Below are positions 24,403 to 35,620 of a stretch of 64,000 bases of DNA, piece after piece. This DNA is from Stramonita haemastoma. Lineage: Eukaryota; Mollusca; Gastropoda; Neogastropoda; Muricidae. The stretch lies in NCBI GenBank assembly GCA_030674155.1, contig CM060317.1, forward strand, positions 89,985,537 to 90,049,536, written 5' to 3'. The notes below the pieces were generated by a model. That model had not been told where the DNA came from. It did not search any database and saw nothing but the letters and a program-made list of their open reading frames with translations. Numbering within the stretch: the first letter of the stretch is position 1; every line of letters starts with the position of its first letter. Position numbers and translations under genes: made by a program.

Positions 24403-24840
24403 CTTCATTTCCTGGCCATGGCAATTGTTAGCCAGTCTGGATGGCGAAGTCTGCAGTCTGTCATAGTGACCCACAGGGGCCCACAGTTTTTCCTGGAGCT
24501 CTGCTGGGCTGGGCCACATCTGGTGTCTCAGAGTGTTGAAGGTAGGGCAGGACTGCAGGATATGTTTTTCGCTCTTCCTCCTTTATTGTCTCCAAATTTC
24601 AAAATTAAAATCCTTTCCCCCTCCCTTGGTTTTATGTCCATTCTCTACTAGGTGATTTAGACACATTGATGTTCTTATTCAGTCTCGTCTTCACCAAAAA
24701 TTGCAGCCACAGGCAATTAGTATCGCAACTCATTGCAGATCGGACCTATCACCCAAACAAGTAATCATGATTTGTCTGTCAAACCATCAGTCGTAAAACA
24801 GCTGAGATCTATAAGCAATCTTTCTTTTGTTGCACTCGTC
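24403..24840. other. gene-free sequence
   Basis: Unique sequence, no element recognised. A C-run of about 37-40 bases follows at 24845-24884. Confidence 0.4.
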
Positions 24841-24844
24841 TCCC

Positions 24845-24845
24845 C

Positions 24846-24884
<39 letters not shown>
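24845..24884. repeat. poly-C run
   Basis: Nearly 40 consecutive C with one A near the start. Length is probably unreliable in any assembly. Confidence 0.95.
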
Positions 24885-24888
<4 letters not shown>

Positions 24889-24899
24889 GATAAATCCTC

Positions 24900-25066
24900 T
24901 ACTGACTGGCCAGCTTAATAGATAAAAGAAGAATAAAATTTCCCTTCGGAGCAAGCAAACGATATCTAACTAGCTGTAATAGGCCCCACACACCGGAGTG
25001 ACCTCCCCTATTTCTGAGATCAGCAGACAATCGCCATCCAATGATATGCAAGGCTGGGTATAGCAT
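24900..25066 (+). repeat. R8 dispersed repeat, 3' part
   Basis: 'gctgtaataggcccc', 'caccggagtgacctccccta', 'tttctgagatcagcagac', 'tcgccatccaatgat' match the end of the 28.1-kb copy closely. Confidence 0.65.
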
Positions 25067-25080
25067 GTCATGCATTCAAG

Positions 25081-25200
25081 GGGGGCAAGGGTTTTTTTTT
25101 TCTCTTCTCTTTTTCGGGTTTTGTTGTTGTAGGGTTTATTGTTTTGTTGGGGGGATTGGTGGGGGGTTGTGTTTTTTTCGGGGTTGGGGGGGGGGGTGTG
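25081..25200 (+). repeat. T/G-rich tract with G-runs
   Basis: T-runs alternate with G-runs of 5-10, giving G-quadruplex potential on the plus strand. No gene. Confidence 0.6.
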
Positions 25201-25790
25201 AGTTGCTTTTTTGTTGTTTTATTGACGGCGAGGGAAGCTGAACCAGGTATCTTTAGGTCTACCATTTGAAATGATTGAAGTTGCAAGTTTGATTAATTGC
25301 AAGTACACAGCTGTGAGGGTGATCTCATTTGTCTATTTGCTTGTTTGCTCCTCTCTTGATTCATTTTTCAACTTCTTTCTACTGAACACGCTTTTCTAAC
25401 AGGTTTTTTCAGATGATGTGTGTCTGTGTTGAAAGCACTGTAGAAAAACCAGCAAGCAGTGAGTTGCTTTGGTTACTTTCTAGTCCATCTCGAGCTTCCT
25501 AATCCACAGACATTTCAGGGATTCTTGGTGTAGCTGACCACGATTCTAAGGGGAAACATTGTAATAACTGTTTAGTATTGCTGGGAACACAGCCAGACTA
25601 GGTCTGAAGGATCAATAAAAAAGAATGATAAAACATTCAGAAAAAAACTTTTGATGATAGTTGGTATTGTGCGTTTTCTTGGACCCAACTGAGCAAGACG
25701 CTACCACGTGTAACCATTCACAATAATTGAGTGTGGTGGATGTTAGAAATTAAAATCTATCATGTATCTTAATCGATTTATATTTAATAG
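25201..25790. other. gene-free sequence
   Basis: Unique AT-rich sequence. No recognised repeat or exon. Confidence 0.4.
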
Positions 25791-25791
25791 C

Positions 25792-25903
<112 letters not shown>

Positions 25904-25914
25904 CTGACTTGTCA

Positions 25915-25985
25915 GGCTCATAACTGCAGCTCAATGCATTTTCGCTCATATGACAAACAACAATAGCTGCTGTCTGAGCGTTCAA
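25915..25985 (-). repeat. R5 dispersed repeat, 5' part
   Basis: On the minus strand it begins 'cagacagcagctattg' and ends at the palindrome-type 'gcctgacaagtcaggc'. The rest of R5 is missing at the GT array. Confidence 0.65.
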
Positions 25986-25989
25986 CAAC

Positions 25990-26530
25990 AAAGTAGATGT
26001 GTAGTTGGCTGGGTTTTTTTTTTTTTTTTAATATATTTTTTAAATTATTTTTTTTAGGCCGGCCGGACAGTGTGTGTGTGGAGGGGGGGAGGCAGGGGCC
26101 TTTGCTCAGGTTAGGCTGTGTTGTAAACAAAATTGAAACTACGTTCTCTATCCACTAAACTGCTCCTTGAAAATAAATCAGGACGCAAACAATCAACACA
26201 GACATAGAAGAAGGATATAGTGTGAAGCGGTACCGACGGCATTTCAAATACCACCAGCAAAATTCTATTAAAGGTCTTGAAAGATGTTGATTGATGAGAT
26301 CAGATGGGGAGCGGGAGGGGGAGGAGGAGGGGAGGAAAGGTTAACACAGTTTGCTCAAGTGAGCTGCAGGGCTGAGAGTCTTGTGGAAGGAAGTGGCAGG
26401 CCTGGATCCCAAGACTGATGACTATTGATACTGTCTCTGGGCTCCGGCTTCTGCAGAAAGCTGGGGTGGTATTAGCAGACAGCACAGAGATGGTACTGAC
26501 GAAAAAGACTTGGCCAATGGGGAGTTAAGT
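25990..26530. other. gene-free sequence
   Basis: T-runs followed by unique sequence and a short G/GGA-rich stretch (26305-26337). No recognised element. Confidence 0.4.
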
Positions 26531-26533
26531 GAG

Positions 26534-27165
<632 letters not shown>

Positions 27166-27169
27166 CAGT

Positions 27170-27455
27170 TCCCCGTGTAGATTCCCGTGTTCTGACAGTT
27201 TCGGAAATTCGGTGCTGGGAATTCCCTCTCTTCTATCCCTCTCTGTGTTTCTGCCTTGTTCCTTTTCTTCCTGTCACCTCCTTGTCCACTTTCTGCCTTC
27301 TTGGTCCATTTTTCTGCCTTTTTCACAGAAAGACAAAAAGATAATTTCTCACTACGCTGAAGTCGGATGCGCTGGGCCTGATTTGTCAGGCGCTTTACAG
27401 CAGTGGAACGTACTTTCGCTCATATGACAGACATTAACAGTTGCTGTCTGATTGT
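27170..27455 (-). repeat. R5 dispersed repeat
   Basis: The reverse complement reads 'tgtctgtcatatgagcgaaa', 'gcgcctgacaaatcaggccc', 'agcgcatccgacttcagcgt', then 'gaattcccagcaccgaattt'. One of the best-preserved R5 copies. Confidence 0.8.
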
Positions 27456-27464
27456 TTGACCACA

Positions 27465-27516
<52 letters not shown>

Positions 27517-27562
27517 GAAGAAGAAGAAGAAGAAGAGAGAGAAGAAGAAGAAGAAGAAGAAG
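27465..27562. repeat. (GAC)n then (GAA)n trinucleotide arrays
   Basis: About 49 bp GAC changes directly into GAA with one GAGA slip. Confidence 0.95.
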
Positions 27563-27925
27563 AATTCCAAAGAACTGGGCTTAATAAGCTTAACTATGAT
27601 CCGCTTTTTCTTCGTTGATTTGTGATTTACAATGAAGAACGAAAACCAATAAGGACGTCTGAATGATGTTCATGATTTATTTCCGTTTGTTTACTAAACC
27701 TAGATAGATTTATATATATTCTAAGTATAGACACAATTCGTAAAGCATTATTCAAATATTCCATTCACTTTGGAAACATTACCTGCACCGACAACATTTA
27801 CCATATTTAGATTTATAGTTTCATCTTATCCACATGAACAGAGTAGCCATTCAATAGAAATTGTACGAATGTCTGGATATTTTGTAGTCATGATAGCTGT
27901 AAAGACACGAATTTATCTACTTATT
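27563..27925. other. gene-free AT-rich sequence
   Basis: Unique. No recognised element. Confidence 0.4.
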
Positions 27926-27927
27926 CC

Positions 27928-28030
27928 TGAAGTCCGAATGCGGCTATCTTAATGATGGGCGAAAACTCGCATACACAAAATTCTCATTATTGGTGAATCT
28001 CAGAGTTCTACTGCCGAGGAACGAAAAAAA
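27928..28030 (+). repeat. S3 SINE tail
   Basis: 'tgaagtccgaatgcggctat', 'cttaatgatgggcgaaaact', 'tctcattattggtgaatctc', 'gccgaggaac'. The inner stem has changed on both arms yet can still pair with a G-U. Confidence 0.8.
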
Positions 28031-28069
28031 TGTACTGACTATAAAAAATAAACATGGCCTCTATAAAAC

Positions 28070-28240
28070 ACCCAACCCTCCCTGTCTTTACCCCCCCCCC
28101 TTTCCTTTCAGCCAGCTCAAAGAGAAGTTTCCTCTCTGGAGACAGCCAAGGGTAGTTAACTGTAATAGGTTCCATTCACCGGAGTGACCTCCCCTATTTC
28201 GTTGATCACGAGACGATGGCTATCCAATGATGAGCAAGGA
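28070..28240 (+). repeat. R8 dispersed repeat
   Basis: 'cagctcaaagagaagtttcc', 'gccaagggtagttaactgta', 'accggagtgacctcccctat', 'atcacgagacgatggctatc'. Confidence 0.7.
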
Positions 28241-28564
28241 GTGTAGCGCCTGTGTGTCCTTAAGTGGACTTCTTGTCGCTAACTGGTGCAACACCTTCAA
28301 CAGTACGAACCCCATCCACACATAAACAGACATTATTTTTAAGGTGCCTGCACGTTGCTTTTTATATCAACACAGATGCAAACACGTCCCAAAGGAACGG
28401 TAATAAAAAGAAAAAAGATGTTGATTAAACAAAACTCGTTAAGACCGCGCACATAAAAAGAGTAGTACTCCTGAACTTTACTGTGAAAATCCGTTGAGTT
28501 TGACCGAATCCGATCTACAATGTAATTATACCGGTAGGTAATAGAGCTATTTAAACAGCAAACT

Positions 28565-29000
28565 GAAATGCTACCCCACGTGACACGAACATTAATACAA
28601 GGAGGAAGACAAAGAGGCAGACAGAGGAAACAATGGAAGACAACATCAGAGAGTGGACAAAGAGGCAGACAGAGGAAACGATGGAAGACAACATCAGAGA
28701 GTGGACAAAAGAGGAGACAGAGAGGAAAACAAGGAAGAACAACATCAGAGAGTGGACAAAGAGGCAGACAGAGGAAACGATGGAAGACAACATCAGAGAG
28801 TGGACAAAGAGGCAGACAGAGGAAACAATGGAAGACAACATCAGAGAGTGGACAAAGAGGCAGACAGAGGAAACGATGGAAGACAACATCAGAGAGTGGA
28901 CTGGCCTGGGGTGGAATGACTTGCTACAGGAAGCTTAGAACCACAGAGAGTGGAGGAAGCTGGTTAAACATCTCAATAGTATCCCCAACGATCTACTAAA
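28565..29000 (+). pseudogene. LINE ORF2 C-terminal fragment with internal tandem repeat
   Basis: The start translates as HVTRTLIQGGRQRGRQRK and, one base out of frame, the rest as EDNIREWT...GLGWNDLLQEA. This is the extreme C-terminus of a reverse-transcriptase ORF common in molluscs and cnidarians (family-level recognition, from memory). The middle is expanded into about six 48-bp units (28602-28895). Compared with the minus-strand relative at 34.1 kb ('gatgggaagac'), all units have 'atggaag', one G fewer, so the frameshift came before the expansion. No functional protein is possible. Confidence 0.7.
28602..28895 (+). repeat. 48-bp minisatellite, about six units
   Basis: The unit contains 'aagaggcagacagaggaaac', 'atggaagacaacatcagaga', 'gtggac'. 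Unit 3 is the most diverged ('gaggagacagagaggaaaac'); the others differ mainly at an A/G position. Because 48 is a multiple of three, all frames stay open across it. Confidence 0.95.
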
Positions 29001-29040
29001 ATAGGGGATAAGTGAAGGTGAAACATCCAGGGTGATTGAT

Positions 29041-29399
29041 AATTATCTAGGTGGAGAGCAAAACAGTGCAAGCTGAGGTATACATTTCTTATACCAAACA
29101 CAGAAGGCAGCATTCTACGTGAAGTTTCCAGAACGGGGAAAGCTGTACTCATCTCAGTTCACCTAGACCAGTTTAGGACAACCATCACTTAAGGACACGA
29201 CAAGCGTGGCGGCAGAGGAGGGGGGCGGGCCATCGTCAGCGTTTTGGTTTATGGGGAGGAACAGAATTGCATTGCTGGGGTTAGGGCTGGTCATCCAATT
29301 GAATCAGCTGTTATCATTTAAAAAAGAAAAGAGGAAAACTATAAGCTGCCAGTCTGGCAGGAGCTATAAAGTAGTGAGAATTATTTTCTGTTGTCTGCA
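29041..29399. other. gene-free sequence
   Basis: Unique sequence after the LINE remnant. No recognised element. Confidence 0.4.
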
Positions 29400-29517
29400 T
29401 CAGTCTGTCTGCTTGTCTGTCTGTCTGTCTGTTTGTTTATCAGACTCTCCTCTCTCTCTCTCTCTCTCTCTTCTCTCCCTCTCTCTCTCTCTCTCCTCTC
29501 TCTTCCTCTCTCCTCTC

Positions 29518-29602
<85 letters not shown>

Positions 29603-29603
29603 T
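29400..29603. repeat. (GTCT)n and (CT)n microsatellite
   Basis: Short GTCT block (29402-29432), then about 155 bp of CT with TC slips. Confidence 0.95.
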
Positions 29604-30450
29604 TCATCGAAATATTGTGGTATAGGATCAGATGAATTCAAAACACTTTATCATCTCATAGAGAGAGAAAATCAAGCGGGTACAAGCCATATATTGAAAA
29701 CAGTAAATATATTAATACAACGGAAAAAAATACCCACAACACAGTAACTGAACATCAGAATGCGCCCATTACTATATAAAGAGCCCCCATAAATATCAAT
29801 GCCTCAGCTAGTCATAGACTTTTTAAAATAAATATCTTTGACGAATCTGATATTTCTTCATCTCTATCGACTTTTCCTTTTGTTATTTCTTTCCTTCTCT
29901 TTTTCTCACTTAGACTTCGTTCTTCCAACTTAAAAAGAAAACAGATTATGTGACATCAATATGCGACAATTTTTGGGTAGTTTCAAATATTATATAAAGA
30001 AATAGTAAAGGCAGCAAGTTATATAATAACGTCATTAATCTTTTAATTACACTGGCACCAATAGGATTGTTTTCTTGTGGTGACGATAACATGTTATTCA
30101 GCTGTCATATAACAACTTTCTGTTTTTTCGATGGTGGAGCACACTTTAAGCTATCAGCTTGTTGTTGCTCTGAATGGATTTATGAGTGATGTGTTCCCTT
30201 CTGAATAAACAGCTGTTTAAACCATATGGTAATTATGTCTGCATACATTAAAAAAATTATTCTTCTGTTTACCAACACGAGCTGCTTAAAAAGATCAGCA
30301 GCTTAAAAAGAGTTTATATTCTGAAATTCCGGCTGCTTTTTCTTAACAATTGACTTTCTTTTCCCCCTGATCAGAAGAAGAAAAAAATCAAATGCTTTTG
30401 CATGTGTGCTACGTGTGCAGCAGACAAGTCTTGTTACTTTTCTTCTTCGT
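29604..30450. other. gene-free AT-rich sequence
   Basis: Unique, strongly AT-rich. No exon, SINE or LINE recognised. Confidence 0.4.
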
Positions 30451-30454
30451 TGTC

Positions 30455-30760
30455 GAGCACTCAGACAGCATATGTCATATGAGAGAAAATGCGTTGTGCT
30501 GCCGTAAAGCCCTGACAAGTCAGGTCCAGCGCATCTGATTTCGGCGTAAGAGAGAAATGCTCTATTTCAAGACTTTCTAATGAAAAAAGACAGACCAGAT
30601 CAAGAAGGCAGAAAATAGACCAGAAGAGGGAACAAAAGGAGCAAGGCAGAAACGAAGGAGGGACAGAAAAGAGGGAATCCCTAGAACAGAATTTCCAGAA
30701 ATTGGGGACGCTATTTATACCGACAGGACCTCGGCATCCCTACAAGCTATATTCAGATAG
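30455..30760 (+). repeat. R5 dispersed repeat
   Basis: 'agcatatgtcatatgagaga', 'tgtgctgccgtaaagccctg', 'acaagtcaggtccagcgcat', 'gaatccctagaacagaattt', ending 'ctatttataccgacagg'. Confidence 0.8.
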
Positions 30761-30997
30761 CATTTGGTTTTTCGTTACGTACATGTCTAATATATCTGCC
30801 ATTTTTGTAAGAATTAACTTCCTAATTTTGGGCAGGAGTTTTACAATCCAGTGTTTTCATATCCATAGTCAAAAAAAAGAACAACAACAACAAAATAACA
30901 ACAAAAAATAAAAACGAAACCAAGAAAAAAATTCAATTCTGTCATGATTTGCATTCAATGAATACTTCTACATTTTGTCCATTTTTTGTCGTTCCTC

Positions 30998-31088
30998 AGC
31001 TAGAACTGCAAGCTTCACCAATGTCAAATGTTTGCGTATGCCACCGTTTTTAGCCACTATTAAGGAAGCCACATTCCCGTCTTCAGGA
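30998..31088 (-). repeat. S3 SINE tail
   Basis: The reverse complement reads 'tgaagacgggaatgtggctt', 'ccttaatagtggctaaaaac', 'ggtggcatacgc', 'acattggtgaagctt', 'agctgaggaac'. Confidence 0.75.
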
Positions 31089-31239
31089 ATGGAACACAAA
31101 GGAAAAGTGGTTTGATAATTAGCAGAGAAAGAGACAGACAGGCAAACAGAGGAGAGAGAGAGAAGAAGAAAAAGAGAGAAGAGAGAGAGAGAATAGGAGA
31201 TTTATTGGGAATGAGAGCTTTGATTTGAATGAAATCTCT

Positions 31240-31560
31240 TATTTAGAGGATAATGGAAGAAGCACTCATGTGCTATCCGGTCTTCGTGTGTATAGCGGTT
31301 TGTCAATCTTGCCATCCGTTCCCACCGGCACATAATGGCCTACTCTTCTGAAAAGTAGACAGACTTTAACTGTGTGCAAGATGTTGGCGTGCGTTGGCAC
31401 ACGAGACTCTTATAGTCTCCTCCGAAAAACTTTTGGGGGAGTGGAGTCTGTACTGATGTTAACTCCAGGAGAAAAAAAATCCCTTTGAAAGAGATTCGAA
31501 CCGGGGTCTGTAGATCCCAAGCGCAATGCACAACGCTGTAACCACCAGATTATCCCCCCC
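31240..31560 (-). mobile_element. S1 SINE, near full length, diverged
   Basis: On the minus strand: head 'gataatctggtggttacagc', B-box-like 'ggttcgaatc', then 'ctcctggagttaacatcagt', core 'ttccacttttca' (decayed) and 3' end 'gcttcttcca'. Older than the 52.1- and 54.0-kb copies. Confidence 0.75.
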
Positions 31561-31573
31561 CCCCCCCCCTCCT

Positions 31574-31660
<87 letters not shown>
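31555..31660. repeat. C-run and (GA)n
   Basis: C-run at about 31555-31572, then about 80 bp of GA, at the 5' end of the SINE. Confidence 0.95.
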
Positions 31661-31661
31661 T

Positions 31662-31870
31662 ATGATGGATGATGTCACAATTTCAATGAAGGGACAATGG
31701 AAGCAGGGGAAGGGAGACAATCAAATGGATGGAGGCCCCAGCAGGGGTTCTGGGGGCGAGAGGGTCAAAGAGCACACATCTTCATTAAGATGATATCACT
31801 GAGGCCCTTTGCGGGTCAGCACAGGAGAGACGGAATGACAACAAATCGCACAATCGCTGAAAATGGATGA
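31662..31870. promoter_or_regulatory. candidate regulatory block
   Basis: GC-balanced, no match to the repeat families. It carries 'gacaatgg' and 'gacaatca' (SOX-like), 'gggtcaaagagca' (nuclear-receptor/TCF-like) and 'ttcattaagatgat' (homeodomain-like). Function is inference only. Confidence 0.25.
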
Positions 31871-31874
31871 GGAC

Positions 31875-32308
31875 TGTAAAATTTCTGATCTTTAATCCCA
31901 TCGTTTGTAGTTTGCTTGTTCCTTTATTCATTTACATGGGGGTTACATTTTGTTTCTTCTTTCTTTCTTCCTCTCAAACGAAGTGTAAGACTCCCCAAAA
32001 ATGATGAGGGCGAAGAGAGTTCAAGAGAATACAAGAGAGGAAGGTTTGGGGCGAAGAGATGTGTAAAAAAAATAATAAAGTTCTAGATCTATCTTACTCT
32101 TTTATTATTGCATTGTTTGTTAGTTGATTGTGATTTTTTTATATCCATGAATGATTGTTGCTGGGTTTTTTTCTTTCTACTTTGGAGAAATGTTGATTGA
32201 AGTACATTTTTCTTTGATATTTGTATGGCCTTTCGGTGTTCTACATGTTCTTGATATTTATACATGATTTTATTTCTTTTGCTCTTTTGTTTTCTTTGTT
32301 TTCTTTGC

Positions 32309-32312
<4 letters not shown>
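31875..32312. other. gene-free AT-rich sequence
   Basis: Unique. No recognised element; (CT)n follows at 32314-32363. Confidence 0.4.
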
Positions 32313-32366
<54 letters not shown>

Positions 32367-32384
32367 AAAGAAACATTTTTCTTT

Positions 32385-32910
32385 TCCTCATCCAAACAGT
32401 GATCGCAGATGCGGGCCAAAGGGTCCAGGCCTCCCAGGCCCATAGCTTGTTACCATTTACTGCCAAACAGCGCAATAATTGGCCACAAAAGGGCGCCATA
32501 ACACACTTTCTTTCCGCTAGAAGCTCCGCAGAGAATAATACAGCGAGAGAAATTCATCAGCCCGCTGTGACAGCCCCCTCCCCCGTTCCCGGAGAACAAT
32601 CGTTTAAGCTCCGTGGCCGGAGGAGAATCGCCCACAAAAGGGCACAATAAAGTTTATCTGTTATGAGTTTACAAAATTGGAGGTCGAATTCGAAAATTGG
32701 ATCCTATCGATCGGCCCCGCTCCCTGGAGGGCATGCCTGAAGAATGGCTCCTCCTATCAGCCCCTTGCATCAGTGTCTTGCCAGTCACGTGTAAAATCCT
32801 AAACGATTCGCGTGATGTACGGAAATTACCTTTCGTGCGCCAGTGGAAACGAATTTGTCATCCCGTGTTCCACCATTGCCAAGGGAGGTCATTCTAGGGG
32901 AGTCTCGTCT
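32385..32910. promoter_or_regulatory. candidate regulatory block with 12-bp direct repeat
   Basis: GC-balanced sequence unlike its surroundings. 'ccacaaaagggc' occurs at 32483-32494 and again at 32632-32643. Other sites are 'cacaataaagttta' (CDX/HOX-like) and 'gcgcaataattgg'. There is no long reading frame with coding character. Could also be an unrecognised exon cluster. Confidence 0.3.
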
Positions 32911-33272
32911 GCAAAATGACAAAATGATTGTTCTTTATTTTGATGAGCTTGAAATTTGATTCTACGCAAAAAAGATGAAATAAAGAAATAAACTAAAGAT
33001 GCAATAAGGAATAAAGAACAGAAAGATAAAGATTGCGAAAGGATGGAAGAAAGAAGGAAAGGAAGAAAGGGGGAGAGAAAAGTAGATAGAGAAACAGACA
33101 GAAAGACAGGAACATTTTAAACTGGGCTGAAGAGTTTTGTAAATGATATGTTTGTTATGACTGATATTGTAGATGACCGTCACATTTTATTTCCCCTCGA
33201 CCTTTTTTTCTCATCAGTAGTCAAGCTAATCAATTATATAAAAGTTGTATCAAGTCTGTTGTTGTCGTTGTT
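32911..33272. other. gene-free sequence
   Basis: A/GA-rich then AT-rich. No recognised element. Confidence 0.4.
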
Positions 33273-33500
33273 GTTGTGCGTTCTCCAGTTTAACACTCTT
33301 AGGGTCACCCAGAAAATTCACTCTGACTCACTCATCCCATCTAGGAATCACTGCGATCTGTTCCGCTTTTCGAAAGAGTAGGCCATTGTGTGCCTATGGG
33401 ACCGGATGACAAAATTGACAAAACTGCAAACACATGGGGAATGGCTGTTAAAAAAAGCACGTAGGTGCTTATTCCATTATCCTCGAAATAAAGTGCTTAA
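33273..33500 (+). mobile_element. mosaic of module H and S1 3' part
   Basis: 33273-33355 ('gttgtgcgttctccagttta', 'acactctta', 'ctcactcatcccatctagga', 'atcactg') matches 63525-63612. At 33356 it joins directly to S1 core 'gttccgcttttcgaaagagt' and the S1 3' end (to 33500). Elsewhere module H is not followed by S1. Confidence 0.65.
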
Positions 33501-33890
33501 TCTATTCCTCGAATAACAATTAGAATAATTATATTTGGGCAATAGCAGCGACCTAGCCTACGACTGGTTGTTTCTCCAGAGATGTTTCGTTGACAAGTGA
33601 GGGTGTTTACTCCAAGTAAGGAACAAGCCACTTGAAAGATTCTCTGGCCTTTACACTTGCAGGCTGGACAAGGCAGATAAACTAATGGGGTAAAGTATAG
33701 TATCGAGGTTTTGTATATTGGCACCTGGAGTAGAATGGCTCTTAACCACTATCTCCTTTTAAATTCAATTAAACTTCCCACACAGTTTTTGTTATAGAAC
33801 ATTTTCATGCAAGTCGACGCCATTTGTGACTAAATCATTTATATGGGGTTTAACATTGTAGACAGCTTCTTTTGTGTAACATTACTGGTC
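33501..33890. other. gene-free sequence
   Basis: Unique. No recognised element. Confidence 0.4.
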
Positions 33891-33894
33891 TGAT

Positions 33895-34245
33895 TTTGCA
33901 TTGGTGGGAACTGATAGTCAACATCTTCACCTTCACCTGTCCCGTAGTCCCGGGGACCTTGGGGGCACAACTGAAGATTTTGAAACCAGCTTCCTCACTC
34001 CCCATGGTCCTCCGCCCTCTGTAGTAAGTCGTTCCATTCAAGGCCTGTCTACTCCCTGATGTTGTCTTCCCATCTTTTCCTCTGTCTGCCTCTTCGTCTC
34101 CCTCCCTTACCTTTCCATGTAAGACTGTCTTGGCCAGTTCAGAGATCGTGTGACGTGTCCGTACCACTTTAGCTTGCGTTTTTTTCACTGTAGTTAGGAG
34201 CTCTTCATATGGACCGATGGCATTCTTTTTTCTAGTTTTCACTTC
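33895..34245 (-). pseudogene. LINE ORF2 C-terminal fragment, decayed
   Basis: The minus-strand frames read PYEELLTTVKK, LAKTVLHGKV, then RRRGRQRKRWEDNIRE followed by a stop and TGLEWNDLLQRAEDHG with another stop. Same family as 28.6 kb, unexpanded, with several frameshifts and stops. It is the reference copy showing the base lost in the 48-bp repeats. Confidence 0.7.
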
Positions 34246-34261
34246 TTCATTAGTGATGTGA

Positions 34262-34400
34262 TAATAAAATACTGGTACTGATGTTAAATCCAGGGGCGGG
34301 GAGGGGAAGTGGGGGAGGGAATCCCCTCGATGGTGGCTCGATCCTGAGCCGTCAGATCATAAGCACAACGCTCTAAGCATTAAGATATCCTGACCCCCCC
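34262..34400 (-). mobile_element. S1 SINE head only
   Basis: Minus strand: 'gatatcttaatgcttagagc' (A-box-like), 'gatctgacggctcagga', 'tcgagccacc' (B-box-like), 'ggatttaacatcagtacc'. Ends before the S1 core. Confidence 0.6.
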
Positions 34401-34575
34401 CCCCATCCTCCACCCTTATCCCTCATGATGGTGGAAAAAGTGTTTTTTGCTCTTCTCCAGGATTTAAAAGATGAGGAATGAAACGCCTGTAACATTGATG
34501 TTACGTTCGTTCTGTTCCAATCAGTCATGACGATGACTTGTCCGTCCATTTATGATTTTCTGACTTTATATAGAT

Positions 34576-34577
<2 letters not shown>

Positions 34578-34659
<82 letters not shown>

Positions 34660-34745
34660 TGTATGTGTTGCGGTGTGTGTGTGTGTGTTCGTGCATGCGT
34701 TGCAGGGGTGTACACACACAGCACACACACGCACACACACAGAGG
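34578..34745. repeat. (GT)n followed by (AC)n, foldback
   Basis: About 80 bp GT, a GTGC-rich centre, and AC from about 34711. GT and AC on one strand can pair as a hairpin. Confidence 0.9.
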
Positions 34746-35034
34746 CGTGTTTTACACTTTAAAGTTTTTGAATTTTGCTATGGAAGACCTCTTCCTTTTG
34801 ACAGAAAGCCATCATATCAAACTGACTTCAGAGCACCATTAGGGAACCATGCCACTGTCACCCCTCACTGCACACCCCACCAGGCTGTGTGTGGGTGCAC
34901 GCACAACCACCACTCTCCCCTCAAGCGTGAAAATCCCCCCCCCCCTCCCCCCCCCCCAACCTTTGCATCTTTTGACAGTGGTCAAAATCTCCTTGAACCT
35001 CCTTCCCCTCCCCCATACCCTCATCCCCCCTCTT
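34746..35034. other. gene-free, C-rich
   Basis: Includes C-runs at 34935-34958 and a CT/C-rich stretch. No exon recognised. Confidence 0.4.
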
Positions 35035-35335
35035 TCTGCCTGCAGCTTTATATTATGGCGAGCTCGTGCTTGCTTGCTCTTTCTTTGCCGTTTGTCTTCA
35101 TCGTCGATAATTCTAGCAATTTGTGTGCCGCCGAGCAGAAATGGAAATGGATGCCTCCCTGCCATGCCATCTGGGGCATTAAAAGCTTTCACCGGCAAAT
35201 ACAGGCAAGCCAGCGACCCGGGGACACAGCCTCAATTGCCCATCAATTGTCTCCCAACACCCGCGCCTTTCCCTCCGCTCTTTCCAATTAATTCGAATCG
35301 GAAATTCACTGTTGCTGTCTTTTCCGCCGGAAACA
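35035..35335. promoter_or_regulatory. candidate regulatory block
   Basis: GC-balanced, non-repetitive. Two CAATTG sites at 35233 and 35244 are 11 bp (one helical turn) apart. 'aattaatt' at 35286-35293 is homeodomain-like and 'tttatattatgg' is AT-hook/MEF2-like. A G-run follows at 35337-35360. Confidence 0.3.
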
Positions 35336-35336
35336 A

Positions 35337-35620
35337 GGGGGGGGGGGGGGGGGGGGGGGGGAGGGAGGAGGGGAGCTGGCAGTCAGGCAGGCGGCGCCAG
35401 TCCCCATGATCAGCCTGCCTGGAGAGAGAGGTCTTAGCCCCGTTCCCAGCCCCTGGGTGCCTGCCTGCCTGCCTGCCTGCCCATAATTGGCCGGTTGGGG
35501 GCGGGGCAGGATTGGCCACGCGAGTTGTGGCTGTCAGCACGTGTTGTTTGGGTGTGGGGGGTTAAGGGGTGGAGAGGGGGAGGGGGTGTCGGGCTTGAAT
35601 GGTTATTGATGACTCTATCT
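35337..35620. other. G-rich stretch
   Basis: G-run of about 22, then (TGCC)n at 35460-35480, and 'gtggggggttaaggggtgg' near 35553. Quadruplex potential on the plus strand; no gene. Confidence 0.5.

Noticed and set aside
28602..28895. CRISPR-like array
   Set aside because: The 48-bp units are contiguous without unique spacers and derive from a LINE reading frame in a eukaryotic genome.
34527..35291. 254-codon plus-strand frame
   Set aside because: Begins in a GT array and passes through C-runs. The later part overlaps a candidate regulatory block but shows no domain or splice support.
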